Assembly: GCA_024235415.1 (NCBI GenBank) | Contig: JACKML010000001.1 | Location: 62,001-126,000, forward strand | Direction: 5' to 3' | Length of the DNA: 64,000 nt | Origin: Chromatiaceae bacterium | Lineage (GTDB): Bacteria; Pseudomonadota; Gammaproteobacteria; Chromatiales; Chromatiaceae | Shown: positions 22,037-31,196 of the stretch, in pieces | Position numbering within the stretch: the first letter of the stretch is position 1 | Layout: each line of letters starts with the position of its first letter | Made by a program: the position numbers and the translations under genes | The notes under the pieces: model-generated | The model's input: the letters and a program-made list of their open reading frames with translations, nothing else | Database searches by the model: none | Told to the model about the DNA's origin: nothing

Positions 22037-23311
22037 TCAGCCGGCGATCCGCTCTTTCAAAATCCCGATCACGCTTTCGCGTGCCACCACCACCTGCGAA
22101 TCGTCCGAGCGCAAGGGCTTGAGCGCCACTGTGCCGGCCTCGATCTCGCTGTCGCCCAGGACCAGGGCGAAGCGCGCGCCACTGCGGTCTGCACGCTTGA
22201 ACTGCGCCTTCAGACTGCCACCGCCGCAGTTGCACACGATCTCCAGTTGCGGCATAGCGTCGCGCAACTGCTCCGCCAGGACCAGTCCTTCGCGCGCTGC
22301 CGCATCGCCGACCAGCACCAGGTAGAGATCCGACGCCGTTGTCGCCGCACCCGGATTGACTTCTTCCAGCAAGGCGATCAACCGCTCCAGCCCCATCGCA
22401 AAACCGACTGCAGGTACCGGCCTGCCGCCAAGCTGTTCCACCAGGCCATCATAACGACCGCCGGCACACACCGTACCCTGGGCGCCAAGCCGATCGGTGA
22501 CCCATTCGAACACCGTGCGCGCATAGTAATCGAGTCCGCGCACCAAACGCGGATTGATCACATAGGCAACACCGGCGAGATCCAGGGCGTTGCAGATGAA
22601 GGTCAGGTGCGAACGCGATTCATCACCAAGATGGCTGGTCAGCACCGGCGCCGCGTCGAGCATCTCGCGCATCGCCGGGTTCTTGCTGTCGAGGATACGC
22701 AACGGGTTACTGCGCAGGCGGCGCTGGCTGTCCTCGTCCAGTACCTCGGCATGGGCCTCAAAATAGGCCACCAGTTCATCGCGGTAGGCAGCGCGCTCCG
22801 ATGGCGTGCCCAGGGTGTTGAGTTGCAACTGCAGCCCCGGAATACCCAGCGCCTGCCAGATGCGCGCCGTGATCAATATCAGTTCGGCATCAATGTCCGG
22901 CCCGGGCATCCCGAAGGTCTCTACGCCGATCTGCTGGAACTGGCGGTAGCGCCCTTTCTGTGGACGCTCATGGCGAAACATCGGCCCCTGGTACCACAGT
23001 CGCTGGGTCTGGTTATGCAGCAGGCCATGTTCCATCGCCGCACGCACGCAGCCCGCGGTACCTTCCGGACGCAGCGTCAGGCTGTCACCGTTGCGGTCGT
23101 CGAACGTGTACATCTCCTTTTCGACGATGTCCGTCACCTCGCCGATCGAGCGTTTGAACAGTTCGGTCATTTCGAGGACCGGCATACGGATCTCACGGTA
23201 ACCGTACGACGCCAGCACAGCCGCAACGCGGCTTTCCAGAAACTGCCAAAGTGGACTCTGCTGCGGAAGCACGTCGTGCATGCCGCGAATCGCCTGGATG
23301 CTCTTTGCCAT
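22037..23311 (-). CDS. hisS: Histidyl-tRNA synthetase
   Basis: A 424-residue class-II synthetase. It begins with the KSIQAIRGMHDVLP motif, motif 2 is in the segment LWYQGPMFRHERPQKGRYRQ, and the histidine-A loop LVRGLDYYARTVFEW lies near residue 258. The C-terminal anticodon-binding domain is complete. It is separated from rodZ by an intrinsic terminator, so transcription from its own promoter is likely. Confidence 0.97.
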   Translation of the reverse strand: MAKSIQAIRGMHDVLPQQSPLWQFLESRVAAVLASYGYREIRMPVLEMTELFKRSIGEVTDIVEKEMYTFDDRNGDSLTLRPEGTAGCVRAAMEHGLLHNQTQRLWYQGPMFRHERPQKGRYRQFQQIGVETFGMPGPDIDAELILITARIWQALGIPGLQLQLNTLGTPSERAAYRDELVAYFEAHAEVLDEDSQRRLRSNPLRILDSKNPAMREMLDAAPVLTSHLGDESRSHLTFICNALDLAGVAYVINPRLVRGLDYYARTVFEWVTDRLGAQGTVCAGGRYDGLVEQLGGRPVPAVGFAMGLERLIALLEEVNPGAATTASDLYLVLVGDAAAREGLVLAEQLRDAMPQLEIVCNCGGGSLKAQFKRADRSGARFALVLGDSEIEAGTVALKPLRSDDSQVVVARESVIGILKERIAG

Positions 23312-23324
23312 TGATACTGTCGTG

Positions 23325-23355
23325 TAAAAAAAACCAAAGCCCCGCGATGCGGGGC
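23325..23355 (-). terminator. Intrinsic terminator between rodZ and hisS
   Basis: On the minus strand GCCCCGC, loop ATC, GCGGGGC (23355-23339) is followed by TTTGGTTTTTTTT. It would end the ndk-rlmN-pilW-rodZ transcript before hisS. Confidence 0.85.
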
Positions 23356-23383
23356 ATATTGCTCAGCGCGTCAGCGACACCAA

Positions 23384-24457
23384 TCAGGGGTCGAGGGTAA
23401 ACCGCGCAACGTTACCTTTTGCATGTGCCGCCAGATCGAACGGTTTGCCATCGACGGTGATCGAAACCGCCTGCGCATTGCCAATGACCAATTTGTACGG
23501 CGGCTCTCCTGCAAGGACCTTGCGCTCGCCCTTGGGCATTTCGCCAAACAGCTTGAACTTGCGCTCGCTGTCACGCACGTCCACCCAACACGCGGCGTTG
23601 AACGTCAATACGACCCGCTTGGTTCCGTCAACCACCGGCGCACCTTCGCCCACACCAGATACCGGGATGAGTGCGTCCGGGTCCTCGTTCCTGGTCCCGA
23701 CCCTGGCGACCGGCTCCACCGGCAGCGCCATCACCGACCCGGCACTGGCCGACGATACCGTCGTTCCGCTCACAGCCTGCTCGACCGAGGGCGGCGGCAC
23801 TGGCAACAGGCTTGCACCACCGGAAAGCTGCGCCGATTGCTCACCATCATTCAAAGGGGTCGGTTCCGCTTCGATGGCCACCTCGGGCGATGGCGGTGGC
23901 AGACGCAGGCTGCCATCGGCCAGGGCCGGATCGACTTCAAGCATCACGCCATCGGCTGCAGTATCGACGGCACTGCTGCTCGTCGAAGTCGCGTCCTCCA
24001 TGAGACTGCCGGCACGGATCTGCTGCGGCACGATCTCGTCCAGATAACCACGCCACCACATCAGGAACAGCACCACCATGCCAACGATCAGCAACCAGGT
24101 CATGGCACCCGCCCAACCACGACTGGGGCCGCCATCGGCCGGGAGTTTCGGCGACTGCCTGACCACCGTCTGGCGGGCGCTGTCGTCTGGCCATTTCTCA
24201 TCGAACTGGCGCAGGATGGATTCCACAGGCATGCCCACGATTCGTGCGTAGTTGCGCAGATAGCCGCGCACGAACACACGCGCCTGGATTTCGCTGTAGT
24301 CGTCTGCCTCCAGGGCGGCGACCACGGCGGTGGTCAGGTGCAACTCACTTGCGATCTTGGCGAGGTCGAAACCCATCGACAGACGCGCTGCACGCAGGCG
24401 CTCGCCCGGTCCCGGGGTGAAAAACTCTGCCACGTTATTGACTGACTGATCCGACAT
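23384..24457 (-). CDS. rodZ: Cytoskeletal protein RodZ
   Basis: A protein of about 357 residues with an N-terminal helix-turn-helix (LRAARLSMGFDLAKIASELH), a transmembrane helix (WLLIVGMVVLFLMWW, about residues 120-135), a Ser/Pro/Val-rich periplasmic linker and a C-terminal DUF4115 domain. RodZ links MreB to the elongation machinery and sets rod shape. ATG 24457 (MSDQSVNN) is preferred; ATG 24469 is possible and lies 3 nt after pilW stops. In many relatives ispG follows rodZ; here hisS does. Confidence 0.92.
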   Translation of the reverse strand: MSDQSVNNVAEFFTPGPGERLRAARLSMGFDLAKIASELHLTTAVVAALEADDYSEIQARVFVRGYLRNYARIVGMPVESILRQFDEKWPDDSARQTVVRQSPKLPADGGPSRGWAGAMTWLLIVGMVVLFLMWWRGYLDEIVPQQIRAGSLMEDATSTSSSAVDTAADGVMLEVDPALADGSLRLPPPSPEVAIEAEPTPLNDGEQSAQLSGGASLLPVPPPSVEQAVSGTTVSSASAGSVMALPVEPVARVGTRNEDPDALIPVSGVGEGAPVVDGTKRVVLTFNAACWVDVRDSERKFKLFGEMPKGERKVLAGEPPYKLVIGNAQAVSITVDGKPFDLAAHAKGNVARFTLDP

Positions 24458-24472
24458 TACGGCGCTCATAGC

Positions 24473-25264
24473 TCACTCGATCGTTTGTAGGTACTTGGCT
24501 TCCTCGGAATCAGGGAATTTCGCCCTGAGCTTCAGACCGTAACTGGACATCTGGTCCTTGTCACCCAGTTGGTTCTCGGTCTGCACGCCAAGCCAGAGGC
24601 TTTCCGCCGTATGCGGCGCCACCTCAGCATAGCGCTGCAGGTAGGCCCGTGCCGACAGGTAATTCTGGTCGCGAAAACTTGCTTTGGCCATACCCAGCAG
24701 ACTCGGCGCAAAACGCGGGTTGGCCTGCAGCGCGGCGCGGTAGTCCCTTTCGGCACTGACGGTGTCCCCGGCAATCTCTTCGCACGACCCGGCGTTGTGC
24801 AGGGCCACCCAGGGAGCGTTGAACAACGGGTTGCTGAGGGCGCGCCTGAAATTGGCGTCCGCGTCAGCATAGCGTTTCTGCTCGCACAGGAAGGCGCCAT
24901 ACGCAGTCAGAGCAACCGGGTTTTGCGTGTCCAGAGACACCGACTTGCGATAACTCTCTTCGGCTTCGGCGGATTGCCCCAGGCGCTGATTGATCACGGC
25001 AAGCATCAGGTAGGCGTTGCTCGAACGCGGATCGACGATGACCGCCTTCTTGGCGTTCATGTACGCCTCAGTCAGCTGATTCTCGATCAGGTAGGCCTTG
25101 GAAAGCTCGATATAGACGTCGGCCGGGCTGGAGCCGGCGGTTGGCGAGCCCAGGTCACCCGTGGCATCGCGCCCGCCATCACCACGCACTGTCTGTTGCG
25201 CACAGCCTGTGGCGAGCAGCCCAAGCAGCATCGGTATCAGGATGCGGAGCAGCCACGTGTTCAC
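24473..25264 (-). CDS. pilW: Type IV pilus biogenesis lipoprotein PilW (PilF)
   Basis: A 263-residue outer-membrane lipoprotein with signal MNTWLLRILIPMLLGLLATGC (lipobox LLATGC) and about five tetratricopeptide repeats (for example ADVYIELSKAYLIENQLTEA). PilW acts as the pilotin that places the secretin PilQ. Its ATG overlaps the rlmN stop by 4 bp, so the two are translationally coupled, in the gene order usual for pilus-bearing gammaproteobacteria. Confidence 0.92.
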   Translation of the reverse strand: MNTWLLRILIPMLLGLLATGCAQQTVRGDGGRDATGDLGSPTAGSSPADVYIELSKAYLIENQLTEAYMNAKKAVIVDPRSSNAYLMLAVINQRLGQSAEAEESYRKSVSLDTQNPVALTAYGAFLCEQKRYADADANFRRALSNPLFNAPWVALHNAGSCEEIAGDTVSAERDYRAALQANPRFAPSLLGMAKASFRDQNYLSARAYLQRYAEVAPHTAESLWLGVQTENQLGDKDQMSSYGLKLRAKFPDSEEAKYLQTIE

Positions 25265-26349
25265 GGGCGGTGCTCCTGCACGATCGGGATCTTCTTCAGG
25301 TGCCGACGGCTGCGGTCCAGAACCTTGCCGACCAGCTGACCACAGGCTGCATCGATATCATCGCCACGCGTCTTGCGTGTGACAGTGATGATCCCGGCAC
25401 GCATCAGGCGCCAGCGAAAGGCGTCGATGCGATCCGCCGGCGAGGTCTTGTAGTCGGTACCGGGAAACGGATTGAACGGGATCAGGTTGACCTTCGAAGG
25501 CACGCCCTGCAGCAGCCGTATCAGTGCCTTGGCGTGCGCGATCGAATCGTTCACACCGTCGAGCATCACGTATTCCCAGGTGATCTTGCGGCGCCTGTCA
25601 TGTTTCACGTAATCCACGCAGGCGGGGATCAGTTCTTCCAGCGGGTACTTGCGGTTGATCGGCACCAGTTGATCGCGCAACGCATTGTCCGGCGCGTGCA
25701 GGGACACCGCCAGGCTGACATCGCTGACCTCGCGCAGGCGCCGCAGTGCGGGCACCACACCGGATGTGCTCAGCGTGACGCGCGCCTTTGAGATCATGTA
25801 GGCGAGATCCTCCTGCATGAGATCCATCGCCGGCACCACGTTGTCGAAGTTGGCCAGCGGCTCACCCATGCCCATCATCACCACATTGGTCGGCGGATGG
25901 CCGATCTCGCGTGCCGCCAGCCACACCTGACCGATGATCTCGGCGGCGCTGAGATTGCGGTTGAATCCCTGCTGCGCGGTGGAACAAAACGAGCAGTCGA
26001 GTGCGCAGCCGACCTGCGACGACACACAGATCGTACTGCGCCCCTCCTCGGGTATGTAGACGGTCTCGATGTGTTGACCATCTGCCAGTTCGAGAACCCA
26101 CTTGATGGTGCCGTCACTCGCCGGCTGCGCCAGCACGATGCGCGGCGGCGTGATCTCGGCCTGTGCCTTGAGCGTATCGCGCAGCTTTTGTGGGATATCG
26201 GTCATGGCATCGAAATCGGCCACGCCGTGCTTGTGGATCCACTTCAGCACATTGCGGCCGTGGAACGCCTTCGCACCCATGTCGGCGAAGAAGGTCTCCA
26301 TACCCTCTTTCGTCAGTCCGAGCAGGTTTGTCTTGGATGCGTCGGTCAT
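25261..26349 (-). CDS. rlmN: 23S rRNA/tRNA adenine-C2 methyltransferase RlmN
   Basis: A 362-residue radical-SAM enzyme. The iron-sulfur motif is in VGCALDCSFCSTAQQGFNRN (CxxxCxxC); the methyl-accepting and catalytic cysteines are expected in the C-terminal part (TRKTRGDDIDAACGQL holds one). It methylates A2503 of 23S rRNA and some tRNAs. The frame extends upstream, but the ATG at 26349 (MTDASKTNLLGL) is 10 nt after ndk stops and matches family length. Confidence 0.96.
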   Translation of the reverse strand: MTDASKTNLLGLTKEGMETFFADMGAKAFHGRNVLKWIHKHGVADFDAMTDIPQKLRDTLKAQAEITPPRIVLAQPASDGTIKWVLELADGQHIETVYIPEEGRSTICVSSQVGCALDCSFCSTAQQGFNRNLSAAEIIGQVWLAAREIGHPPTNVVMMGMGEPLANFDNVVPAMDLMQEDLAYMISKARVTLSTSGVVPALRRLREVSDVSLAVSLHAPDNALRDQLVPINRKYPLEELIPACVDYVKHDRRRKITWEYVMLDGVNDSIAHAKALIRLLQGVPSKVNLIPFNPFPGTDYKTSPADRIDAFRWRLMRAGIITVTRKTRGDDIDAACGQLVGKVLDRSRRHLKKIPIVQEHRP

Positions 26350-26359
26350 GTCTCTGCGC

Positions 26360-26788
26360 TCAGCGGGTTCGCTCGCAGACACCTTCGGGGAAAAAGAACG
26401 CGATCTCGGCAGCCGCGGTATCCGGACCGTCCGAGCCGTGCACTGCGTTTTCGTCCACGGTCTTGGCATGATCGGCACGAATGGTGCCGGGTGCTGCGTC
26501 CTTCGGATTCGTCGCGCCCATCAGTTCGCGGTTCTTGGCGATTGCGTTCTCGCCCTCGAGGACCTGCACCATGACGGGACCGGAGGTCATGAAGTCGACC
26601 AGATCCTTGTAGAACGGACGCTCTTTGTGCACGGCGTAGAACGCACCGGCCTGCTCGCGTGAAAGGTGCATCATGCGCGCGGCCACAACCCGCAGCCCAC
26701 CTTTCTCGAAGCGGTTATAGATGTCACCAATGACGTTTTTTGCCACAGCGTCGGGCTTGATGATTGAGATGGTACGTTCTACGGCCAT
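26360..26788 (-). CDS. ndk: Nucleoside diphosphate kinase
   Basis: A 142-residue enzyme equalising nucleoside triphosphate pools. It begins MAVERTISIIKPDAVAKN; the phosphohistidine is in the motif ENAVHGSDGPDTAAAEIAFF. The ATG at 26788 is chosen over 26800 for family fit. It heads the rlmN-pilW-rodZ operon, the usual gammaproteobacterial order. Confidence 0.97.
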   Translation of the reverse strand: MAVERTISIIKPDAVAKNVIGDIYNRFEKGGLRVVAARMMHLSREQAGAFYAVHKERPFYKDLVDFMTSGPVMVQVLEGENAIAKNRELMGATNPKDAAPGTIRADHAKTVDENAVHGSDGPDTAAAEIAFFFPEGVCERTR

Positions 26789-27003
26789 GGAAAACTCCAA
26801 GTAAGGTCAAACTACAAAAGACAATTCCGGCACCCACTCGATGCCGCGATCAAACAATCCGGGATGCACTGCGCCTGTCTCGGCCTTGCGCGTCGTGTCG
26901 CATTCGCGCAACAACTCGAAATCAGGTGAAGAGTAACAGATTTTCTCTTTTAAAACCGTAGCTTAGTTTACCTGCACAACACCAGTCATGCCAAGCTCGG
27001 TAA

Positions 27004-29232
27004 TCACGACAACTGACGCCGGACATCCAGCACATCGGGGATCTGCGCCAGGCGGTCGATCACCCGACTCAACTGGTTCATATCGCCGACCTCGGCCGTG
27101 AAGCGCATCGTCGCCCGCTCGTGTCGACGGTCGGACTGGGTATTGACCGCGAGCACATCGATTTCGGCGTTCGCGAACACCGACGAGATATCGCGCAACA
27201 GGCCCTTGCGATCGGCCGCGATCACCTGGATATCGACCAGGAAGCGCGAATCCTGCTGCGCGTCCGCCCAGGCGACATCTACCAGGCGCGCACGGTTCTG
27301 CGCGTCCATCTTGCGCACTACCATGCAGTCGTTGCGATGCACCGTGACACCGCGCCCCTTGGTTATGTACCCGACGATCCCGTCGTAGGGCACCGGCTTG
27401 CAGCACTTGGCCATCTGCGTCATCAGGTCACCAATGCCATCGACCACTACCTGGCCGGCGCCATCTGCACGCGACAGCGGGCGACGCTTCAGCTTTTCGG
27501 GGATATCGAGGTCGGCCTGCTGTGCTGGATCGCGTGGCGCCCGCTCCACTTGGGTATTGGCCAACTGGATCGCGGAAAGTTCACCACGGCCGATGGCCGC
27601 CAGCAGGTCGTCGTGCGATTTGAAATTGAACCGCGCCGCCAGTTTGTCGAGATCTGGCTTGGGAACGCTGAGGCGAGCGACCTCGCGTTCCAGGCTGGCC
27701 CTGCCGATTGCCAGGTGTTGATCGAAGTCCTGCTGTTTGAACCACTGCCGGACACGGTTGCGGGCCCGGCTGGTGGTCAGGTAGCCAGAGTGCGGATTCA
27801 GCCAGTCACGGCTCGGGCCACCCTCTTTGATCGTCAGTATTTCGACCTTCTGGCCACTCCTCAGTGGCTGCGCCAGTGGCGCAATGTGCCCGTCGACGCG
27901 GGCGCCGCGGCAGCGATGGCCGATCGACGTATGTATCGCGTAGGCGAAATCCAGGGGAGTTGCCCCGGTCGGCAACTCCACGACCTTGCCCTGTGGCGAA
28001 AGCACGTAGATCTGTCGCGCCTCGAACTCGGTGTCTTCATCGCTGCTGTCGAGCGGTTGCGATTCGTCGTCCTGCTGCTCCAGCCAGCGACGCATCCATT
28101 CGATGCGTCGTTCGAGTTCGACGTCCTGCTTGTTGCTTTCCTTGTATTTCCAGTGCGCGGCGACGCCGCGTTCCGCGTGTTCGTGCATCGCGTGGGTACG
28201 CACCTGGATCTCCAACGGACGGCCATCGTCACCAACCACCGCAGTGTGCAGCGAGCGGTAGCCGTTCGGTTTCGGGTGCGCGATGTAGTCATCGAATTCG
28301 CCGGGCACCGGTCGCCACAGGCTGTGCGCAATGCCGAGCACCTCGTAACACTGCGGCACCGTGTCGACCAGCGCACGCACCGCACGCACATCGAACACCT
28401 GTTCGAAGTCGACGCGCTTGCGCTTCATCTTCTTCCAGATGCTGAAGATATGCTTTGGCCGTCCCGACAACTCCACCGGGACCTCGGCCGCCGCACAGGC
28501 GGCGCCAAGGCGCTCGACGACATCGGCGATGAAGGCCTCTCGCTCGCGGCGTTTGCCGTCAAGCTGTTGCGCCAGGTTCGCATACTGCTCAGGCTCGAGA
28601 TAGCGCAGGCACAGGTCTTCCAGCTCCCACTTCAACTGCCACACGCCCAGCCGGTTGGCCAGCGGCGCATGCACCATCTGGGTCTCGCGTGCCACCCGCC
28701 GCTGCAGCTCTGGCGGCAGCGCCTTTAGCCGTCGCATCAACTGCAACCGCTTCGACAACACCACCAGGATCGCGCGTACGTCGTTGGCGATGCCCAACAG
28801 CATCCGCCGCAGGTTCTCCACCCCACGCTCGTCGACATTCCCTGCGCTGCTCGCCGACAGTTCGCGGATGCGCGAGACCTGCTCCACCATCGCGCCAACG
28901 GCGCTACCGAAGCGCTGCCTGATCTGCGCCGCATCGTAACCCGGATGCCCCGGCATCTCGGACAGCATCGCCGCCAGCAGTGGCTCTACATCAAGTTTCA
29001 GGCTATCCAGGGTGTCGACGGTGTGCAGCAAGGACAGGAAACGATCGAAGCCGTCAGGTGCGGGTTCGCCCTGGTGTGACGCCCGCGCCATCGCCGCCGC
29101 CTCGCGCAGCAGGGCGACGTCGCTTTCCGGCCGGCGTTTGCCGAGATGCTGCAGCCAGTCTTCGACCTGCTGCTCGCTGGCGGTACCGACCTTGGGCAGA
29201 GTAGTGACGAGCGAAACCATGCGACCTGACAT
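27004..29232 (-). CDS. relA: GTP pyrophosphokinase RelA
   Basis: A 742-residue (p)ppGpp synthetase. The N-terminal hydrolase-like domain lacks the HDxxED motif, so it is inactive as in RelA; the synthetase domain has GRPKHIFSIWKKMKRK, FDVRAVRALV and the acidic EFDDY motif with PKPNGYRSLHT (about residues 250-330) that marks RelA rather than SpoT. TGS (QIYVLSPQGKVVELPTGATP), zinc-finger (MTQMAKCCKPVP) and ACT domains follow. It responds to uncharged tRNA on the ribosome. ATG 29232 is the longest start; ATG 29220 (MVSLVTTLPKVG) is equally likely. Confidence 0.96.
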   Translation of the reverse strand: MSGRMVSLVTTLPKVGTASEQQVEDWLQHLGKRRPESDVALLREAAAMARASHQGEPAPDGFDRFLSLLHTVDTLDSLKLDVEPLLAAMLSEMPGHPGYDAAQIRQRFGSAVGAMVEQVSRIRELSASSAGNVDERGVENLRRMLLGIANDVRAILVVLSKRLQLMRRLKALPPELQRRVARETQMVHAPLANRLGVWQLKWELEDLCLRYLEPEQYANLAQQLDGKRREREAFIADVVERLGAACAAAEVPVELSGRPKHIFSIWKKMKRKRVDFEQVFDVRAVRALVDTVPQCYEVLGIAHSLWRPVPGEFDDYIAHPKPNGYRSLHTAVVGDDGRPLEIQVRTHAMHEHAERGVAAHWKYKESNKQDVELERRIEWMRRWLEQQDDESQPLDSSDEDTEFEARQIYVLSPQGKVVELPTGATPLDFAYAIHTSIGHRCRGARVDGHIAPLAQPLRSGQKVEILTIKEGGPSRDWLNPHSGYLTTSRARNRVRQWFKQQDFDQHLAIGRASLEREVARLSVPKPDLDKLAARFNFKSHDDLLAAIGRGELSAIQLANTQVERAPRDPAQQADLDIPEKLKRRPLSRADGAGQVVVDGIGDLMTQMAKCCKPVPYDGIVGYITKGRGVTVHRNDCMVVRKMDAQNRARLVDVAWADAQQDSRFLVDIQVIAADRKGLLRDISSVFANAEIDVLAVNTQSDRRHERATMRFTAEVGDMNQLSRVIDRLAQIPDVLDVRRQLS

Positions 29233-29286
29233 TGACTCCTGTTGCGGCCTCGGGGGGCCGCTGTGCCTGCGCCCTCGAAGACGTGA

Positions 29287-30531
29287 TCAGTCGAGCACGT
29301 GACTGACCAGGCCGTCGGCAAGCTTGGGCTCGAACCAGGTCGATTTCGGCGGCATTACCTCACCGGCGTCCGCCACATCCATAAGCGCCTGCATCGTAGT
29401 TGGATGCAAAGCGAACGCAACCGCCCAATCTCCGCCGTCGACGCGCTTTTCCAATCCCACCAGACCACGGATGCCGCCGACGAAATCGATCCGGTTGTCG
29501 CGACGCGGGTCGTCGATACCCAGTATCGGCGCGATCAGGTTGTCCTGCAGCAGGCTGACATCCAGACGCGCCACCGGGTCGTCGCCCGGGATCAGTTCGT
29601 CATGGATGCTCAGGCGGTACCACTGGCCCCCGAGATACATGCCAAACTCGCCCACCCGTGCGGGCTTGACCGGCTCATCACTAAGTTCCAGGTCGAACGC
29701 ACTACCCACACTGGCCAGGAACGCGTCAGCGCTCAGCCCGTTGAGGTCGCGCACCACACGGTTGTAGTCGAGTATCTGCATCTGGTCGTGGGCGAAGATG
29801 ACGCTGAGAAAATGGTTGTAACTCTCCTCCCCGGTATGCGCGGGATTGGCCTGACGCCGCGCGTTGCCAACGCGCGATCCTGCCGCGGAGCGGTGATGGC
29901 CGTCTGCCACGTAGATCGCCGGCATCGCATCGAAGGCCTGGGTCAATGCGTCGACCAGCCCCTGCTCGTCGATCTTCCAGATCTCGTGACGCACACCATC
30001 GCGCTCTGCCGTGACATCGACCTCCGGCGCAACTGACGTGACTCTGGCCAGGATGCCGTCGACCACGGCGTTGGCCGGATACACGAGGAAAACCGGGCCG
30101 GTCTGTGCGTTCAGGGTGTCGATCTGGCGCACCCGGTCGTCTTCCTTCACCGGCCGCGTGAATTCGTGCTTCTTGATTCTGCCCTGGTCATAGGCCTCGA
30201 CCGAGGCCGTCGCCACCAGCCCGGTCTGCACATGCGCGCCCATGGTCAGCCGGTAGGCGTAGTAGCAGGGCGCGGCATCCCGCACCAGCACGCCCTCGGC
30301 CACCATGTGATCGAGGTTCTCTCTGCCCTTCGCGTACACCGCCGGATCATAGGGATCGACGTCGTCCGGAAGGTCGATCTCGGGACGCGAGATATGCAGA
30401 AAGCTCCAGGGGCGGCCATGTGCCAGCGCCTTGGCCTCGGCACGGTCGACGACATCGTAGGGCGGCGCGACGACGTCTTCGGAACGTCCGGCAACCGGCC
30501 GCAGGCCACGGAAGGGTTTGACCAGGGACAT
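29287..30531 (-). CDS. DUF1015 family protein
   Basis: A 414-residue protein agreeing with DUF1015 along its length: MSLVKPFRGLRPVAG, EDVVAPPYDVVDRAEAKALA, FLHISRPEIDLP and the central YVADGHHRSAAGSRV are conserved blocks. The function of this soluble family is unknown; the DGHHR segment looks like an active site and related proteins are annotated as putative HTH or kinase-like, without proof. It lies between iscX and relA on the same strand. Confidence 0.85.
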   Translation of the reverse strand: MSLVKPFRGLRPVAGRSEDVVAPPYDVVDRAEAKALAHGRPWSFLHISRPEIDLPDDVDPYDPAVYAKGRENLDHMVAEGVLVRDAAPCYYAYRLTMGAHVQTGLVATASVEAYDQGRIKKHEFTRPVKEDDRVRQIDTLNAQTGPVFLVYPANAVVDGILARVTSVAPEVDVTAERDGVRHEIWKIDEQGLVDALTQAFDAMPAIYVADGHHRSAAGSRVGNARRQANPAHTGEESYNHFLSVIFAHDQMQILDYNRVVRDLNGLSADAFLASVGSAFDLELSDEPVKPARVGEFGMYLGGQWYRLSIHDELIPGDDPVARLDVSLLQDNLIAPILGIDDPRRDNRIDFVGGIRGLVGLEKRVDGGDWAVAFALHPTTMQALMDVADAGEVMPPKSTWFEPKLADGLVSHVLD

Positions 30532-30627
30532 GTATCCTCCTGAACACTGATGACACTATCGTGGGCGCCGGGTTGGCGCGAGCGAGGGATTCTAACAGCA
30601 GCACCGGTCGGGCGCCGGCGCGATGAC

Positions 30628-30828
30628 TCAAGCGCGCTCTTCGATCCACGCCGCCTGTATCGCCTCGAGGATCTTCTCGCCGCAATGCTCCCGTGCGTCG
30701 TCGAAGTCCGGCAGCGCCGTCACCCAGTTCATCAGATCGACGAAATTGACCGTCATCGGGTCGACACCGGGATGGGCCTCGTCCAACTCGATTGCGATAT
30801 CGAGCACATCGGTCCACCTAAGACTCAT
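30628..30828 (-). CDS. iscX: Iron-sulfur assembly protein IscX
   Basis: A 66-residue acidic protein beginning MSLRWTDVLDIAIELDEAHP, with FVDLMNWVTALPDFDD, the conserved IscX pattern. IscX binds iron and IscS and modulates cluster assembly. It is the last gene of the isc operon, 20 nt after fdx. Confidence 0.95.
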   Translation of the reverse strand: MSLRWTDVLDIAIELDEAHPGVDPMTVNFVDLMNWVTALPDFDDAREHCGEKILEAIQAAWIEERA

Positions 30829-30848
30829 CGGGTTTCTCCTGGCAGTGC

Positions 30849-31196
30849 TCAGTGATTTTCTTTGGCGTGATTGATCGTGTACTTGGGGATCTCGACCACG
30901 AGGTCGTGATCACCCACCAGCGCCTGGCAGCTCAGGCGCGACTCCGGCTCCAGCCCCCACGCCTTGTCCAGCAGATCATCCTCGACCTCGCTGGACTCGT
31001 TCAGCGAATCGAAGCCCTCACGCACGATCACGTGACAGGTTGTACAGGCACATGACTTCTCGCACGCGTGCTCGATCTCGATGTCGTGCGCAAGCGCCGC
31101 ATCACAGATCGTCTGTCCCGGCTCGGCATCGATGACGGCACCTTCGGGACAGATATCGTTGTGCGGCAAAAAAATGATCTGGGGCATCGGCTTCAC
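30849..31196 (-). CDS. fdx: [2Fe-2S] ferredoxin of the ISC system
   Basis: A 115-residue adrenodoxin-type ferredoxin. Cluster cysteines lie in HACEKSCACTTCHV and near the end in SRLSCQALVG. It supplies electrons for cluster assembly. The ATG at 31196 overlaps the hscA stop by 4 bp (coupling favours it), while ATG 31187 (MPQIIFLPHND) fits the family start slightly better. Confidence 0.95.
   Translation of the reverse strand: MKPMPQIIFLPHNDICPEGAVIDAEPGQTICDAALAHDIEIEHACEKSCACTTCHVIVREGFDSLNESSEVEDDLLDKAWGLEPESRLSCQALVGDHDLVVEIPKYTINHAKENH

Noticed and set aside
27121..28728. 535-codon plus-strand frame within relA
   Set aside because: Antisense shadow of relA with no family motif or ribosome binding site.
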